DNA of 64,000 bases, taken from contig CAMYII010000096.1 in NCBI GenBank assembly GCA_947258385.1, forward strand, positions 62,001 to 126,000, read 5' to 3'. This document shows, in pieces, positions 28,771 through 39,820 of the stretch. Position 1 is the stretch's first letter. Each line of letters opens with the position of its first letter. Under the pieces are notes generated by a model. That model had not been told where the DNA came from. It worked only from the letters and a program-made list of their open reading frames with translations, and did no database searches. This DNA comes from Acidiferrobacterales bacterium (GTDB lineage: Bacteria; Pseudomonadota; Gammaproteobacteria; Acidiferrobacterales; SZUA-150). Made by a program: the position numbers and the translations under genes.

Positions 28771-29316
28771 GTGTCTGGCAGTGAGATCGGCCGCGCCGCC
28801 CGGGCGATCCGTGCCGGCGGCATCATCGCCTACCCGACCGAATCCTGTTACGGCCTGGGCTGTGACCCCTTAAACCGCGCGGCCGTGCTGCGCCTGCTCA
28901 AGCTGAAGCGACGCCCGGCGGCCAAGGGCCTGATCCTCATCGCCTGTGATCGCGCACAACTCAGGCACTTCGCCCGGGAGCTGCCCGACGCGGTGCGCAA
29001 AAGTTGGCCCGGCCCCAACACCTGGTTGGTCAGCCCCACACACCGTGTGCCCGCGTGGATTCGGGGCCGGCACCCGCGCGTGGCCGTGCGCGTGACCGCC
29101 CACCCACCGGCGTCCGCGCTGTGCCGCGCGGCCGGCATCGCCATTGTCTCCACCAGCGCCAATCGCGGCGGCGAGCGGCCGGCGCGCGATGAGCACGAGG
29201 TCAGGCGCCGCTTCGGTGATAGCATTGATTACGTCTTACCGGGGCGGATCGGCACACGCCGCCGACCTACCCCTATCGTGGACTCCGCCACACAGGCTTT
29301 GATCCGCCACGGCTGA
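28771..29316 (+). CDS. tsaC: Threonylcarbamoyl-AMP synthase, TsaC (YrdC) type
   Basis: Makes the threonylcarbamoyl-AMP used for t6A modification of ANN-decoding tRNAs. 181 residues, single-domain TsaC type without the Sua5 extension. The GTG at 28771 is chosen because the ATG two bases earlier is out of frame. Motifs: GGIIAYPTESCYGLGCDP, LKRRPAAKGLILIACD, WPGPNTWLVSP, VAVRVTAHPPASALC, and VSTSANRGGERPA with the conserved S-T-S-A-N. Two bases after purE, so co-transcribed. Confidence 0.93.
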   Translation: MSGSEIGRAARAIRAGGIIAYPTESCYGLGCDPLNRAAVLRLLKLKRRPAAKGLILIACDRAQLRHFARELPDAVRKSWPGPNTWLVSPTHRVPAWIRGRHPRVAVRVTAHPPASALCRAAGIAIVSTSANRGGERPARDEHEVRRRFGDSIDYVLPGRIGTRRRPTPIVDSATQALIRHG

Positions 29317-29339
29317 GTCGGGATTGTGCGGCGCTATAG

Positions 29340-30275
<936 letters not shown>

Positions 30276-30291
30276 GCCGGCCATCGATGGC

Positions 30292-30690
30292 TCAGGCCAC
30301 CACCCGCCGCCAGTAGGTCTCGCGCCAATAATAGAGTACTGTGGTGTCCTGCGGGTAAGATATTGCGTAGTCGATCCCCCGTTGCGGCTCTTCCGGGTTA
30401 TCGATTGCCCTGTCGAGGGGGCGCCAGTCGCGCTCGTGGCGATCCGCGTCATCCGGCGGTCTGACGCTGTCCAGCTTGTGCCGTTCCGATGCGCCGTATT
30501 CCGAATAATTTTTTTGCGCGCTCAGTAAGGATACCCGGTTGGCGCTGCCCGGCATCAATGGAAAACGCAACTGGCACAGGTCATCCTCCCAGTTGCAGAT
30601 GGGACAGACCTGATGATAGCCCGGGGGCTGCGAGAACACGACATAGCCGCAACAGGGGCAAGGATATTCTGGTGCCTTGATCATTATCAT
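30292..30690 (-). CDS. Cysteine-rich CPCC family protein
   Basis: 132 residues. N-terminal CPCC-type metal-binding region, YPCPCCGYVVFSQPPGYHQV then CPICNWEDD, matching the small family of cysteine-rich proteins known by the CPCC motif, whose function is unknown and which are often found near polymorphic-toxin immunity genes; no toxin is visible here. Aromatic C-terminal tail (VLYYWRETYWRRVVA). Two in-frame ATGs (30690, 30684) with no good Shine-Dalgarno. Converges on hemF. A single-gene unit of uncertain role. Confidence 0.75.
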   Translation of the reverse strand: MIMIKAPEYPCPCCGYVVFSQPPGYHQVCPICNWEDDLCQLRFPLMPGSANRVSLLSAQKNYSEYGASERHKLDSVRPPDDADRHERDWRPLDRAIDNPEEPQRGIDYAISYPQDTTVLYYWRETYWRRVVA

Positions 30691-30806
30691 TTAAGCGCTG
30701 ACTGGTATAACCGACTAGCAGGTGATTGTGCGTTGAAAAACAGCTAGCCCCCCGGCGTTATCACGCGTTGTCAGCCGTCCACAACAGGGAACGTTGAAAA
30801 ACCGAA

Positions 30807-31172
30807 TCATGGGTACATTTCCCGCTTCTCGCTGAGATACAACCATCCCTTGGCGATGCGATAGATCACCCACACGACGCCCGCCAGCAGAATGAGCTGC
30901 CCAATGACGATTACCAAGGCAATCGAACCGATAACCGCCCAGAGCAGGCCGTACCAGAAGGTACGAATCTGCCAGCGAAAGTGGGAGGCGAGCCACGTGC
31001 CCGCGACGTCGTCCCTCCTGATATAGTTGAGCACAATACCAACGATAAAACCTACGGGCAGGAAACAACCAACTGCTTGAGCAATGTAGACAAGAAGGGT
31101 GAAATCCGCCAGCGGCTTGAGGTCTTTGTGCTGAATAACCGTCACTTCTTCATTCACTTGCCTGTACCTCAC
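30807..31172 (-). CDS. Small integral membrane protein, DUF4870-like
   Basis: 121 residues with three hydrophobic segments (LVYIAQAVGCFLPVGFIVGIVLNYI; FWYGLLWAVIGSIALVIVIG; LILLAGVVWVIYRIAKGWLYL) and the WLASHFRWQIRTFW loop that recalls the DUF4870 family of small membrane proteins. Start uncertain: GTG at 31172 or GTG at 31157 (NEEVTV). No partner that explains its job. 31173-31468 on its 5' side shows no gene. Confidence 0.65.
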   Translation of the reverse strand: MRYRQVNEEVTVIQHKDLKPLADFTLLVYIAQAVGCFLPVGFIVGIVLNYIRRDDVAGTWLASHFRWQIRTFWYGLLWAVIGSIALVIVIGQLILLAGVVWVIYRIAKGWLYLSEKREMYP

Positions 31173-31468
31173 CGGTGGAGAACGTTACCACGATCATTCA
31201 TTTGCGCCCTGCGCGCTCGAGCGATCTGGTCGCAACGCCCACTGGCTTGTCATTTTGCCCCCGCCTCGGCAGCGATTCAAGACGTGCTTGCCTTGGGCGG
31301 CGTGTAGTGTGAGTCGCAATGCGCTGGGCCGCCGACACAGGTTAAGAAAATCTGAACCGCATCGCGGCGGCCCGCACATCGAACCCGCCGGAAATCAACC
31401 ACCACCAGAGCAGCGACGGCAAGCTGCGTTTTTAGAATCAAGAAACCCCTGGTTTGATCAGAGCCTCC

Positions 31469-32050
31469 TTAAATCTTGCCGTCCACGGTCTCGCTGAGCA
31501 ACCGATCGATGATGGCCGTAATCGGAGGTCCATCCCACTCAAGGTCCCCCACCGCAACATAGCGAATTCTCTGCTGCGCATCGATGAGGTAAGTGGTTGG
31601 CACCGCAAACGCCCGCCACGCCGCTGCCGCTGTTCCTTCCTGGTCCAATAGTATCGTGAATTCCTGCCTCATTCTCTCGGGCATGAAAACATCTACCATC
31701 TCCTGACTTTCTCCCAGATTGACCGCGATGACGGCCAGGGGTTTACCGGTGAACTTTCTCTTCAGCCGCCACATCGAAGGCATTTCCGCCCGGCAAGTGG
31801 GGCACCAGGTGGCCCAGAAATGCAGCAAAACCACCTGGCCCCGGAAGTCGCTGAGATTACGCGGCTTACCGTCTAGGTCCGACAGCGCAAGCGGCCAAGG
31901 CTGCGCCTCGCCCTGATAAGGCTTTAGCTCGCCTGCGCTCACGCCGCTCAACAACACGATGAAACACAATACGCCGATCAGGCATTTCCCGATCGGACAT
32001 TTCCCAATCGGATATTTCACGGTCACGCCCTGTTTTGAATTTCGATTCAT
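31469..32050 (-). CDS. TlpA-type periplasmic thioredoxin
   Basis: 193 residues from the ATG at 32050. N-terminal signal/anchor (CLIGVLCFIVLLSGVSAG), then a TlpA fold with FWATWCPTC (C83, C86) and the cis-proline loop AVPTTYLIDAQQRIRYVAVG. Probable thiol-disulfide reductase in the periplasm. Its n-region contains an unusual triplicated pentapeptide, KYPIG-KCPIG-KCLIG, from a 15-base degenerate repeat, adding two cysteines before the membrane anchor. It differs from the dsbD-linked TlpA at 18.5 kb and lies apart from it. Confidence 0.88.
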   Translation of the reverse strand: MNRNSKQGVTVKYPIGKCPIGKCLIGVLCFIVLLSGVSAGELKPYQGEAQPWPLALSDLDGKPRNLSDFRGQVVLLHFWATWCPTCRAEMPSMWRLKRKFTGKPLAVIAVNLGESQEMVDVFMPERMRQEFTILLDQEGTAAAAWRAFAVPTTYLIDAQQRIRYVAVGDLEWDGPPITAIIDRLLSETVDGKI

Positions 32051-32160
32051 GACACCCCTGTTGCCGCATTCCCTACGCTCTAGCTTAGCACTCATGCGGC
32101 TGGACAGCATGGACGTGACTCATTACCCTCCTTACCGAGCAACCGACCAAAGAGAGATGT

Positions 32161-32718
32161 GTGGTGTTAACGATCCCAAGACGGCTCGCCGCCCCGCTGC
32201 TGGCGCTCGCTTATTGCCTGATTATCGCGACCCCGGCGGCCATGGGCCTGGGGCAGGAACCGCCGAGCCTGATGATCATCGAATACCGGAATCTTAGGGA
32301 CCGTCTGTCGGTCGAGGTACCGCTGTCCCCCGGCCTCGTGCCGTCGCCTCACCAGGGCAAGTCCCAGAGACGCATCGCCATACTACCCGGTGACGCCCTG
32401 CGCGCCTCCACCCGCCCGCCGGACAGGTCAGTCAATCTGTATCGTGGTGTGAATGAGCAGCGTATCCTGCTGTGCGTGATCCAGGTGCGCTATTACAGGA
32501 CCGACTCCGAACGCTGGCTTCCGCGCTTCCAACTCTACCAGGAGCCAACACTGGTCCGCGACGGAGACGGGTGGAAACCGGCCGCGACTGCGCTTTCCGC
32601 TCCCGGACTGATCGTGCGCACCAGTTCCACTCTGCCCAATGCCCAGGGCTACTTCAGGTCATTGGAATTCGGTCTGACCAACGGCCCCATCTTTGTCGAT
32701 GCGTGGCAGGTGCTCTAG
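32161..32718 (+). CDS. Exported protein of unknown function (185 aa)
   Basis: GTG start at 32161 (or 32164), preceded by AGAGAG. A hydrophobic signal peptide (LAAPLLALAYCLIIATPAAMG) precedes a soluble domain of about 155 residues with RLSVEVPLSPGLVPS and WLPRFQLYQEPTLVRDGDG. No motif I recognise, no cysteine pair in the mature part except a single Cys near residue 105. Divergent from the TlpA-type gene and convergent on the slipin gene. Coding is supported by coherent composition and a signal sequence only. Confidence 0.55.
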   Translation: MVLTIPRRLAAPLLALAYCLIIATPAAMGLGQEPPSLMIIEYRNLRDRLSVEVPLSPGLVPSPHQGKSQRRIAILPGDALRASTRPPDRSVNLYRGVNEQRILLCVIQVRYYRTDSERWLPRFQLYQEPTLVRDGDGWKPAATALSAPGLIVRTSSTLPNAQGYFRSLEFGLTNGPIFVDAWQVL

Positions 32719-32795
32719 CGGTTTACTCCATAGGAGAACGCGGGCGTGGTCGAGGCGACATACACCGGACCGTACCGACCGCCCGCGATACCGAT

Positions 32796-33548
32796 CTATT
32801 TATTCTTGATCATATCCATAAAAGGCGACAGGACATCCAGCGGTAAGGGGAACACGATAGTGGAGTTCTTGTCACCGGCGATCTCCGTCAGAGTCTGCAG
32901 GTAACGCAACTGCAGGGCCGCGGTCTCGGCACTCATGAGATTCGCCGCCTGCACCAGCTTCTCGGCCGCCTGCAGCTCCCCTTCGGCATGGATCACCTTG
33001 GCGCGACGTTCACGCTCGGCCTCCGCCTGCCTGGCGATGGCCCGCACCATGGTGACATCGATATCCACGTGTTTGATCTCGACACTCGCGACCTTTATCC
33101 CCCAGACATCGGTGTGGGTATCGAGGATCTGCTGAATGTCCAAATTCAGCTTGTCGCGTTCGGCCAGCATTTCATCGAGCTCATGCTTGCCCAGGACCGA
33201 GCGCAGTGTGGTCTGCGCCAACTGGCTGGTGGCCGCGAAAAAGTCCTCCACCTGGATAATGGCCCGTTGCGGATCCACGACCCGGAAGTAGACCACGGCA
33301 TTGACCTTCACGGACACATTGTCGCGGGAGATCACGTCCTGGGAGGGCACGTCCATGACGATGGTGCGCAGATCCACCCGCACCATCTGCTGGATCGCCG
33401 GGATGACAATGATCAGCCCGGGGCCTTTCACCTTCCAGAAACGGCCCAGCATGAACACCACGCCGCGCTCGTATTCGCGCAGGATGCGGATCGACGAAAA
33501 CAATAAGGCCAGAACAAAGCCGGCAATAATGACAGGAAAAAAACCCAT
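32796..33548 (-). CDS. Slipin / stomatin-like SPFH membrane protein
   Basis: 250 residues: one N-terminal membrane segment, then an SPFH (PHB) domain ([60 protein letters not shown]), a coiled-coil stretch rich in Ala/Glu ([22 protein letters not shown]) and [23 protein letters not shown]. Scaffolds membrane microdomains and, in archaeal homologues, is a substrate of the NfeD protease. Start ATG follows GGAGGAC; it lies two bases after the nfeD stop, so the pair is an operon. Confidence 0.93.
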   Translation of the reverse strand: MGFFPVIIAGFVLALLFSSIRILREYERGVVFMLGRFWKVKGPGLIIVIPAIQQMVRVDLRTIVMDVPSQDVISRDNVSVKVNAVVYFRVVDPQRAIIQVEDFFAATSQLAQTTLRSVLGKHELDEMLAERDKLNLDIQQILDTHTDVWGIKVASVEIKHVDIDVTMVRAIARQAEAERERRAKVIHAEGELQAAEKLVQAANLMSAETAALQLRYLQTLTEIAGDKNSTIVFPLPLDVLSPFMDMIKNK

Positions 33549-33550
33549 GA

Positions 33551-34945
33551 CTAGCTGTCCTCCATCTCAAGGGGTTCAATAAGCAAGACCAGACCTTCCA
33601 TCGCGGTGACTTTGACTTTTTGTCCGCGTTTGACGGGTACGCGGCTGCGCGCATTCCAGTCTTCACTGTGGATGCGTACCCGTCCATCGGTCTTGAAACT
33701 CTCCAGGGCCTCACCGGTATCGCCGATCATCTCCTCGCGGCCGCTGACCACGCTGCGTTGGCGCGCCTTCAGCACCAGCATCACGACGCCGATGAAAAAC
33801 AACGCGGTCGTGGCCGTGACCGTCGCGATCAGCGGCCAGGCGATGGTGTAACCCTCCACATCGGTGTCCATCAACATGATCGAACCCACGCTAAAGGCGA
33901 CCACCCCGCCGATGCCCAAGGCGCCGAAGCTGGGGGCAAAGGCCTCGGCGACCATAAACGCGATGCCTAGCAGTATCAACCCCAGGCCCGCGTAGTTGAT
34001 CGGCAACACCTGAAACGCGAACAGCGCCAGCAACAGACAGATCCCGCCCAGCACACCGGGCAGAACAAAGCCGGGGTTCCATAACTCAAAGAACAGCCCG
34101 TAAATCCCCAGGAGCATGAGGATATAGGCAACATTAGGATCGGTGATTACCGCCAGCAACCGGCTGCGCCAGTCCGGGTCAATGCGTTCCACGACCAGCC
34201 CCTCGGTGCGCAATACCACCTCATTGCCCGCGACCGAGACCTTGCGCCCGTTTGCCTTGCGCAGCAACTCGCTGACATCCTGGGCCATGAAGTCGACAAC
34301 GCGGAGCTTTACCGCCTCTTGCGCCGGCAGGCTCGCGGCCTCGCGTACCGCCTGCTCGGCCCACTCCTGATTACGCCCGCGCATCTGCGCCAACCCTTTT
34401 ATATAGGCAATGGCGTCGTTCAGTATCTTTTTTTCCATGGCATCGGCCGGCTTGGCCGCGTGATCTTTTTTCTCTTCATCCTTATCGCCCTTGGGCTGCT
34501 TGTCCTCCATCGGATTCGGGACCCCGCCGATGCGCACCGGTGTGGCCGCCCCCAGATTGGTGGCCGGCGCCATGACGGCGATGTGGGACGCGTACAGGAT
34601 ATAGGTGCCGGCGCTGGCCGCGCGCGCGCCGCTTGGGGAGACATAAACCGCGACCGGTACCGTCGAGGAGAGGATATCCTGTATGATCGTGCGCATCGAC
34701 AGGTCCAGGCCACCCGGGGTGTCCATGCGCACGACGACGATGGCCGCCTGCCGGCTCTGGGCCCGTTCCAGGCCGCGATGGAAGTAATCGGCGACAGCGG
34801 GGCCGATCGGGCCGTCGATTTCCAGCAGCACCGCCTTGCGGTCTGCCTCGCTAGCGGCCCCGAGGGCGAGCCAGGACCCGGCCAACAGAACGACGATGAA
34901 CCATAAACGCTTCAAACCGATGATGCCCTTTCGTTCGCGATGCAC
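33551..34945 (-). CDS. NfeD-family membrane serine protease (ClpP-like plus NfeD domain)
   Basis: 464 residues. Signal/anchor ([17 protein letters not shown]), then a ClpP/crotonase-like protease domain: [18 protein letters not shown] and [19 protein letters not shown] with the catalytic serine at about Ser111, and the general-base lysine at about Lys173 ([20 protein letters not shown]). A charged insert rich in Lys/Glu/Asp (about 145-170) separates them. Four to five membrane segments and a C-terminal OB-fold NfeDC domain ([20 protein letters not shown]). Begins with GTG at 34945. With the slipin gene directly downstream it forms the standard NfeD-stomatin pair. Confidence 0.93.
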   Translation of the reverse strand: MHRERKGIIGLKRLWFIVVLLAGSWLALGAASEADRKAVLLEIDGPIGPAVADYFHRGLERAQSRQAAIVVVRMDTPGGLDLSMRTIIQDILSSTVPVAVYVSPSGARAASAGTYILYASHIAVMAPATNLGAATPVRIGGVPNPMEDKQPKGDKDEEKKDHAAKPADAMEKKILNDAIAYIKGLAQMRGRNQEWAEQAVREAASLPAQEAVKLRVVDFMAQDVSELLRKANGRKVSVAGNEVVLRTEGLVVERIDPDWRSRLLAVITDPNVAYILMLLGIYGLFFELWNPGFVLPGVLGGICLLLALFAFQVLPINYAGLGLILLGIAFMVAEAFAPSFGALGIGGVVAFSVGSIMLMDTDVEGYTIAWPLIATVTATTALFFIGVVMLVLKARQRSVVSGREEMIGDTGEALESFKTDGRVRIHSEDWNARSRVPVKRGQKVKVTAMEGLVLLIEPLEMEDS

Positions 34946-35055
34946 CCGCCCCTGCGTATCTCGTGATGCCCGCGACAGGCAGCCAGTGACGGTTGACGTG
35001 GTCTTTTAACAAGTAGTATCTGTTACCTATCGGCACAAAGTAAAGAGGGCACCGG

Positions 35056-35820
35056 ATGAAAGCACCCGTAGTGATGATCGGAATCGGAGAGATGGGCGGG
35101 GTTTTTGCCCGCGGGCTGTTGCGCAAGGGACATCCCGTGTATCCCGTGCTCAGGGATATGGACATGAGGGCCGAGGCGCGGGGGCTTCCTGATCCGGTGG
35201 CTGTGTTGGTCACGGTCGCCGAAAATGACCTCCATGGCGTACTAAACGCCATCCCCGAGGTGTGGCGCGACCGCCTGGTGCTGGTGCAAAACGAGCTGCT
35301 GCCGCGAGACTGGCAGGCTCACGGGATCAAGGAGCCTACCGTGATATCGGTCTGGTTCGAAAAAAAACCCGGTCAGGATTTCAAAGTGCTTATCCCTTCA
35401 CCCGTCTACGGCCCCCACGCCGCTTTGATCGCCTCGGCATTGGAGGCACTGAACATCCCCAGTCGCGTGCTGGCGAGCGAAGACGAACTGCTGTTTGAAC
35501 TGGTGCGCAAGAACCTCTACATCCTGACCACGAATATCGCGGGGCTGGAAACCTGCAACACCGCGGGCGAGCTCTGGCACAAACACAAGCGCCTCGCCGA
35601 AAAGGTGGCCAGCGAGGTCATGGACATCCAGGACTGGTTGACCGGGACCAGTCTTGATCGCGCGACACTGATCGCCGGCATGATGGGGGCCATCGAGGCG
35701 GACCCGGACCACAAATGCGCCGGCCGCTCGGCGCCGGCGCGATTGCAGCGCGCGCTGAATCACGCCGACGAGGCGGGACTGGCGGCACCCAAGCTGCGCG
35801 AGATCTGGACCCAGGCCTAG
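35056..35820 (+). CDS. Rossmann-fold NAD(P)-binding protein, ketopantoate-reductase-like
   Basis: 254 residues. The N-terminus VVMIGIGEMGGVFARGLLRKG is a dinucleotide-binding GxGxxG loop; a central LVLVQNELLP and the helical C-terminal half (LFELVRKNLYILTTNIAGLET) resemble the 6-phosphogluconate/ketopantoate reductase two-domain layout. Start follows AGAGGG. The substrate cannot be told; the canonical PanE lysine and glutamate were not verified, so I do not call it panE. The next gene starts 11 bases on, so it is co-transcribed with the acetyltransferase. Confidence 0.7.
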   Translation: MKAPVVMIGIGEMGGVFARGLLRKGHPVYPVLRDMDMRAEARGLPDPVAVLVTVAENDLHGVLNAIPEVWRDRLVLVQNELLPRDWQAHGIKEPTVISVWFEKKPGQDFKVLIPSPVYGPHAALIASALEALNIPSRVLASEDELLFELVRKNLYILTTNIAGLETCNTAGELWHKHKRLAEKVASEVMDIQDWLTGTSLDRATLIAGMMGAIEADPDHKCAGRSAPARLQRALNHADEAGLAAPKLREIWTQA

Positions 35821-35831
35821 CCCGCAGCCTG

Positions 35832-36272
35832 ATGACCGCCGCCTTCACCCTCGAGCAGGTTCAGTGGTCCACGGCGGAACCGGCGATCCGCCAGATACGC
35901 GAGCAGGTCTTTGTTCTCGAGCTCGGTGTGCCTGCGGAGCTTGAATGGGACGGACACGATACCGACAGCATTCATCTGCTCGCCTACGGCCCGGGCATGG
36001 AGCCCATTGCTACCGCGCGCATGCAGGCCGATGGCCGCATCGGCCGCATGGCCGTGCTCAAACCCTGGCGCGGCCAAGGAGTCGGCCGGCAATTACTGGA
36101 ACGGTTAATCGAGATCGCGCGCGTGCAAGGCCTGCAGCGCTGCTGGCTCAGCGCCCAGACACAGGCCGTCGGCTTTTACCATGCGCGCGGTTTTCTGGTT
36201 GAAGGCGAGGAATTCATGGCCGCCGGTATCCCGCACCGCAACATGATCCGCAGGCTTGACAGCCACGGCTGA
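35832..36272 (+). CDS. GNAT family N-acetyltransferase (ElaA/YjcF-like)
   Basis: 146 residues from the ATG at 35832. Motif start IRQIREQVFVLELGVPAELEWD with the D-x-D and H pattern of the ElaA/YjcF group, then the acetyl-CoA binding loop GRMAVLKPWRGQGVGRQLLE (R-G-x-G-x-G/A) and the C-terminal ARGFLVEGEEFMAAGIPH. Substrate unknown. 11 bases downstream of the Rossmann protein. Confidence 0.88.
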   Translation: MTAAFTLEQVQWSTAEPAIRQIREQVFVLELGVPAELEWDGHDTDSIHLLAYGPGMEPIATARMQADGRIGRMAVLKPWRGQGVGRQLLERLIEIARVQGLQRCWLSAQTQAVGFYHARGFLVEGEEFMAAGIPHRNMIRRLDSHG

Positions 36273-36339
36273 GCGCCGTTTTCGGGGATTTTGCTGCCCT
36301 GCTATCGTAGCGGATCAATGTCACGCCAGGGTCCGCGCT

Positions 36340-37731
36340 CTACCCGATCACCGGTCCGCCGGAGGCCTTGCGCGACTTGCCTGACGGCGCCTTGCCGGAG
36401 CGCTTGGCGGGCTTCTGGCGCTGCGGTTTTTCCTCTTTGACCGGCCTACGGCCATCGCGCGCCGCCGTCCGCCGGCCCTGCCCCCCGCCGCCGCGCCCCC
36501 CCGGTGCCCGGCGGGCCCCCGCGCGCGGGCGCGGCGGGCGCCTGACCGGCGGATCGAGTTGCGGCAACAGATCGCCGCTGACACGACTGACGGGGATCTT
36601 ATGGCCGAGGAATTCCTCGATCTCCATCAGCGAGTAGGCGTAATGCTCGCAGGCGAAGCTGATGGCGTCACCGCTCGCGCCGGCGCGTGCGGTGCGCCCG
36701 ATGCGGTGCACGTAGTCCTCCGAGTCCTGCGGCAAGTCGAAATTAATGACATGACTGACATCGGGAATGTGCAGGCCGCGTGCGGCCACGTCAGTGGCGA
36801 CGAGGATGGGTAAGGAGCCTTCGCTGAACGCCTTGAGCAGACTCTGGCGTTTCGGTTGCGGCACATCGCCGGACAACACCCCCGCATGAAAACCGTTTCC
36901 TTCGAGCCAGGCCCACAGTCTCTCCGCCGCGCCCTTGGTATTGGTAAAGACCAACGAGCGGGTCGGATCCATGTGCCGCAGCAGGCCAACGAGCAACGAG
37001 ACCTTCTCTTCGTTGGCCGTGTGATAGAGCCGCTGCGCAACCTTGTCGGCGGTTTTTTTGTCCGGCGTGATCGCCACCTGCGCGGGATTGTTCATGTGCT
37101 CATAGGCGAGCTCGCTGACCCTGAAGGACAGCGTCGCCGAAAACAGCATATTGAGCCGTGTTTCTGGCGGCGGCATACGCCGCAACAAATAGCGAATATC
37201 CTTGATGAAACCGAGATCGAACATGCGATCGGCCTCATCCAGTACCATCACCTGCACGGCCTTTAGGTCGAACACACCTTGCTTGAAGTAATCGATGACC
37301 CGCCCCGGGGTTCCGATCAGCAGATCCACGCCGGCCTCCAACCGCTTGCGTTGCGACTCATAACCGGTCCCGCCATAAATCAACGCGAGCTCATAACCCG
37401 TGTACTTCCCCAAGACCTCGGCATCCCTGTGGATCTGTATGGCCAGTTCCCGCGTGGGGGCCAGGATCACGGCCCGGGGTTGATTGGGTCTGCGCTTGGG
37501 ATCGGCGGGGTGAATGAGCAGATGATTAAACGTGGCCAGCAGGAACGCGGCGGACTTGCCGGTGCCGGTCTGGGCCTGCCCGGCCACGTCCTTGCCGGAC
37601 AGCACCAGGGGCAGGGTCTCGGCCTGGATAGGGGTGCAGTAGGTAAAACCGGCATCCCGGATTCCATCAATGAGCATCTGCGGCAAATGCAGCGCAGCAA
37701 GGGGGGTATTTGTTAAGTGATGCTCACTCAT
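36340..37731 (-). CDS. rhlB: ATP-dependent RNA helicase RhlB (DEAD box)
   Basis: 463 residues from the ATG at 37731 (MSEHHLTN, as in RhlB); the TTG upstream is less likely. Q-motif [13 protein letters not shown], Walker A AQTGTGKS (53-60), [21 protein letters not shown], and [10 protein letters not shown] are all present. In E. coli RhlB is the degradosome helicase. The C-terminus is a long Arg/Lys/Gly/Pro-rich basic tail (about 405-463), likely for RNA binding. Divergent from trxA-rho, the usual gammaproteobacterial context, which supports the name over other DEAD-box paralogues. Confidence 0.93.
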   Translation of the reverse strand: MSEHHLTNTPLAALHLPQMLIDGIRDAGFTYCTPIQAETLPLVLSGKDVAGQAQTGTGKSAAFLLATFNHLLIHPADPKRRPNQPRAVILAPTRELAIQIHRDAEVLGKYTGYELALIYGGTGYESQRKRLEAGVDLLIGTPGRVIDYFKQGVFDLKAVQVMVLDEADRMFDLGFIKDIRYLLRRMPPPETRLNMLFSATLSFRVSELAYEHMNNPAQVAITPDKKTADKVAQRLYHTANEEKVSLLVGLLRHMDPTRSLVFTNTKGAAERLWAWLEGNGFHAGVLSGDVPQPKRQSLLKAFSEGSLPILVATDVAARGLHIPDVSHVINFDLPQDSEDYVHRIGRTARAGASGDAISFACEHYAYSLMEIEEFLGHKIPVSRVSGDLLPQLDPPVRRPPRPRAGARRAPGGRGGGGQGRRTAARDGRRPVKEEKPQRQKPAKRSGKAPSGKSRKASGGPVIG

Positions 37732-37936
37732 GACGGGCAGATTCAAAGCATAACAGGAAACCCGGCAAAAAAGGACTCGGGCAACAAGGAATTTGGCGCG
37801 GGAATTCAGCGTTTTTCGTGTGACGCTTGCATTGCCCGGGTTATTCCGCTCAAATATACTTGAGATTCGGATTGCTACTACTGATTTTGGCGTAAACTAG
37901 GGTTTATGGATATTTCTTGTGGAGGGGGTACTTAAC

Positions 37937-38263
37937 ATGAGCGAGGGGATCGTATACGTCACTGATGACGCCTTCGAGGAGGAGGTGCTCAAGGCCGACG
38001 GTCCGGTACTGGTTGATTATTGGGCAGAGTGGTGTGGCCCCTGCAAGATGATCGGCCCCGTTCTGGAGGAGATTGCCAAGGAATATTCGGGCAAGATCAA
38101 GATCGCCAAGCTCAATATCGATGAGAATCCCGCGACACCGCCGAAATACGGTATCCGCGGCATCCCGACATTGATGCTGTTCAAAAACGGCAACGTGGAG
38201 GCCACCAAGGTGGGCGCGGTCTCGAAATCACAGCTATCCGCGTTCATTGACGAAAATCTGTAA
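37937..38263 (+). CDS. trxA: Thioredoxin 1
   Basis: Cytoplasmic disulfide reductase, electron donor to ribonucleotide reductase, DsbD and others. 108 residues from the ATG at 37937, which follows GGAGGGGG; the longer upstream frame is non-coding. Active site WCGPCKM (C33, C36), the conserved DYWAEW before it and the cis-proline [11 protein letters not shown]. Upstream of rho, as in E. coli. 37732-37936, between rhlB and trxA, contains both promoters; I could not fix hexamers with confidence. Confidence 0.97.
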   Translation: MSEGIVYVTDDAFEEEVLKADGPVLVDYWAEWCGPCKMIGPVLEEIAKEYSGKIKIAKLNIDENPATPPKYGIRGIPTLMLFKNGNVEATKVGAVSKSQLSAFIDENL

Positions 38264-38473
38264 GCGGCAAAAGAGGGTCTTCCAGCCACTGGACGGCGCC
38301 TGAATCTGGTGCTAAGGTTAGAGGCGTAACTGATCAGTTTCCCGACTTCCAAGTCTCGACGTTAATCCCATATAAGTTTTACCCCAAGATAAGTTATACC
38401 CCCAGGCTGTTCGAGGATCATTCCGTCCTGCTGTCCGTCTGGTAACAACAAATACTAGAGAATTATTCGTTCA

Positions 38474-39730
38474 ATGAACCTTTCTGAACTGAAGAAAAAA
38501 CCGGCCACCGAGCTTGCCGAAATGGCAACATCCATGCACCTGGAGGGCGGCAGCCGGCTGCGGCGCCAGGACCTGATCTTCGCCATTCTCAAGTCATTGG
38601 CCAAAAAGGGCGAGGACATCACCGGTGAAGGCGTGGTGGAGATATTGCAGGACGGTTTCGGGTTCTTGCGCTCCTCGGACAGCTCCTATCTCGCCGGCCC
38701 GGACGATATTTACGTCAGCCCGAGCCAGATCCGGCGCTTTAACCTGCGCACCGGCGACACCGTAAAGGGCTACATCCGCCCGCCCAAGGAATCCGAACGC
38801 TATTTCGCCCTGCTGAAGGTCGAAGAGATCAACTACCAGACGCCCGAAGAGGCCAAACACAAGATCCTGTTCGAGAACCTGACGCCGCTGCACCCCACGG
38901 AACGGCTGCGGCTGGAGCAGGACAACGAATCCGCCGAGAACCTGACTGCCCGGGTGATCGACCTGATCTCCCCCATCGGCAGGGGACAGCGCGGTCTGCT
39001 GGTGTCCCCGCCGAAGAGCGGCAAGACCGTCATGCTGCAACAGATTGCGCATTCGATTACCGCCAATCATCCCGAGTGCGTGCTTATGGTGCTGCTTATC
39101 GACGAGCGCCCGGAAGAGGTCACGGAAATGCAGCGCTCGGTCCGCGGGGAGGTCATCTCCTCGACCTTCGACGAACCGGCGACGCGCCACGTGCAGGTGG
39201 CCGAGATGGTCATCGAGAAGGCGAAGCGGCTGGTGGAGCACAAACTGGATGTCGTTATCCTGCTGGACTCCATTACCCGCCTGGCACGCGCCTACAACAC
39301 CGTGGTCCCGGCCTCCGGCAAGGTCCTGACCGGTGGTGTGGACGCCAACGCCCTGCAGCGACCGAAGCGCTTTTTCGGCGCCGCGCGCAATATCGAGGAG
39401 GGCGGCAGTCTCACCATTCTCGCCACGGCGCTCATCGATACCGGGTCGAAGATGGATGACGTGATCTACGAGGAATTCAAGGGCACCGGTAACATCGAGG
39501 TCCACCTTGACCGGCGGTTGTCGGAAAAACGGGTCTATCCCTCCATCAATATCAATCGCTCCGGTACACGCCGCGAGGAACTGCTGATCGAACCCGATGA
39601 GCTGCAAAAAGTCTGGATCCTGCGCAAGCTGCTGCACCAGATGGACGAAATGGAGGCATCGGAATTCCTGCTCGATAGGCTGAAATCGACCAAGAATAAC
39701 GCCGAATTCTTTGATTCCATGAAACGCTAG
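38474..39730 (+). CDS. rho: Transcription termination factor Rho
   Basis: Hexameric RNA-DNA helicase that terminates transcription. 418 residues. N-terminal RNA-binding domain with [17 protein letters not shown] and [20 protein letters not shown]; Walker A PPKSGKTV (179-186); [16 protein letters not shown]; the RNA Q-loop region ([19 protein letters not shown]) and [20 protein letters not shown]. The 210-base leader after trxA (38264-38473) has no ORF and fits the known autoregulated rho leader, though I see no specific site. Confidence 0.98.
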   Translation: MNLSELKKKPATELAEMATSMHLEGGSRLRRQDLIFAILKSLAKKGEDITGEGVVEILQDGFGFLRSSDSSYLAGPDDIYVSPSQIRRFNLRTGDTVKGYIRPPKESERYFALLKVEEINYQTPEEAKHKILFENLTPLHPTERLRLEQDNESAENLTARVIDLISPIGRGQRGLLVSPPKSGKTVMLQQIAHSITANHPECVLMVLLIDERPEEVTEMQRSVRGEVISSTFDEPATRHVQVAEMVIEKAKRLVEHKLDVVILLDSITRLARAYNTVVPASGKVLTGGVDANALQRPKRFFGAARNIEEGGSLTILATALIDTGSKMDDVIYEEFKGTGNIEVHLDRRLSEKRVYPSININRSGTRREELLIEPDELQKVWILRKLLHQMDEMEASEFLLDRLKSTKNNAEFFDSMKR

Positions 39731-39820
39731 CGCCGACGCCGCCTTGCCCCGAACCATGATTTTGCTTAGACTACGCCGCCCTAGGTGACCGAGCTCACCG
39801 ACCGTTAGCGAGGAACAGAC

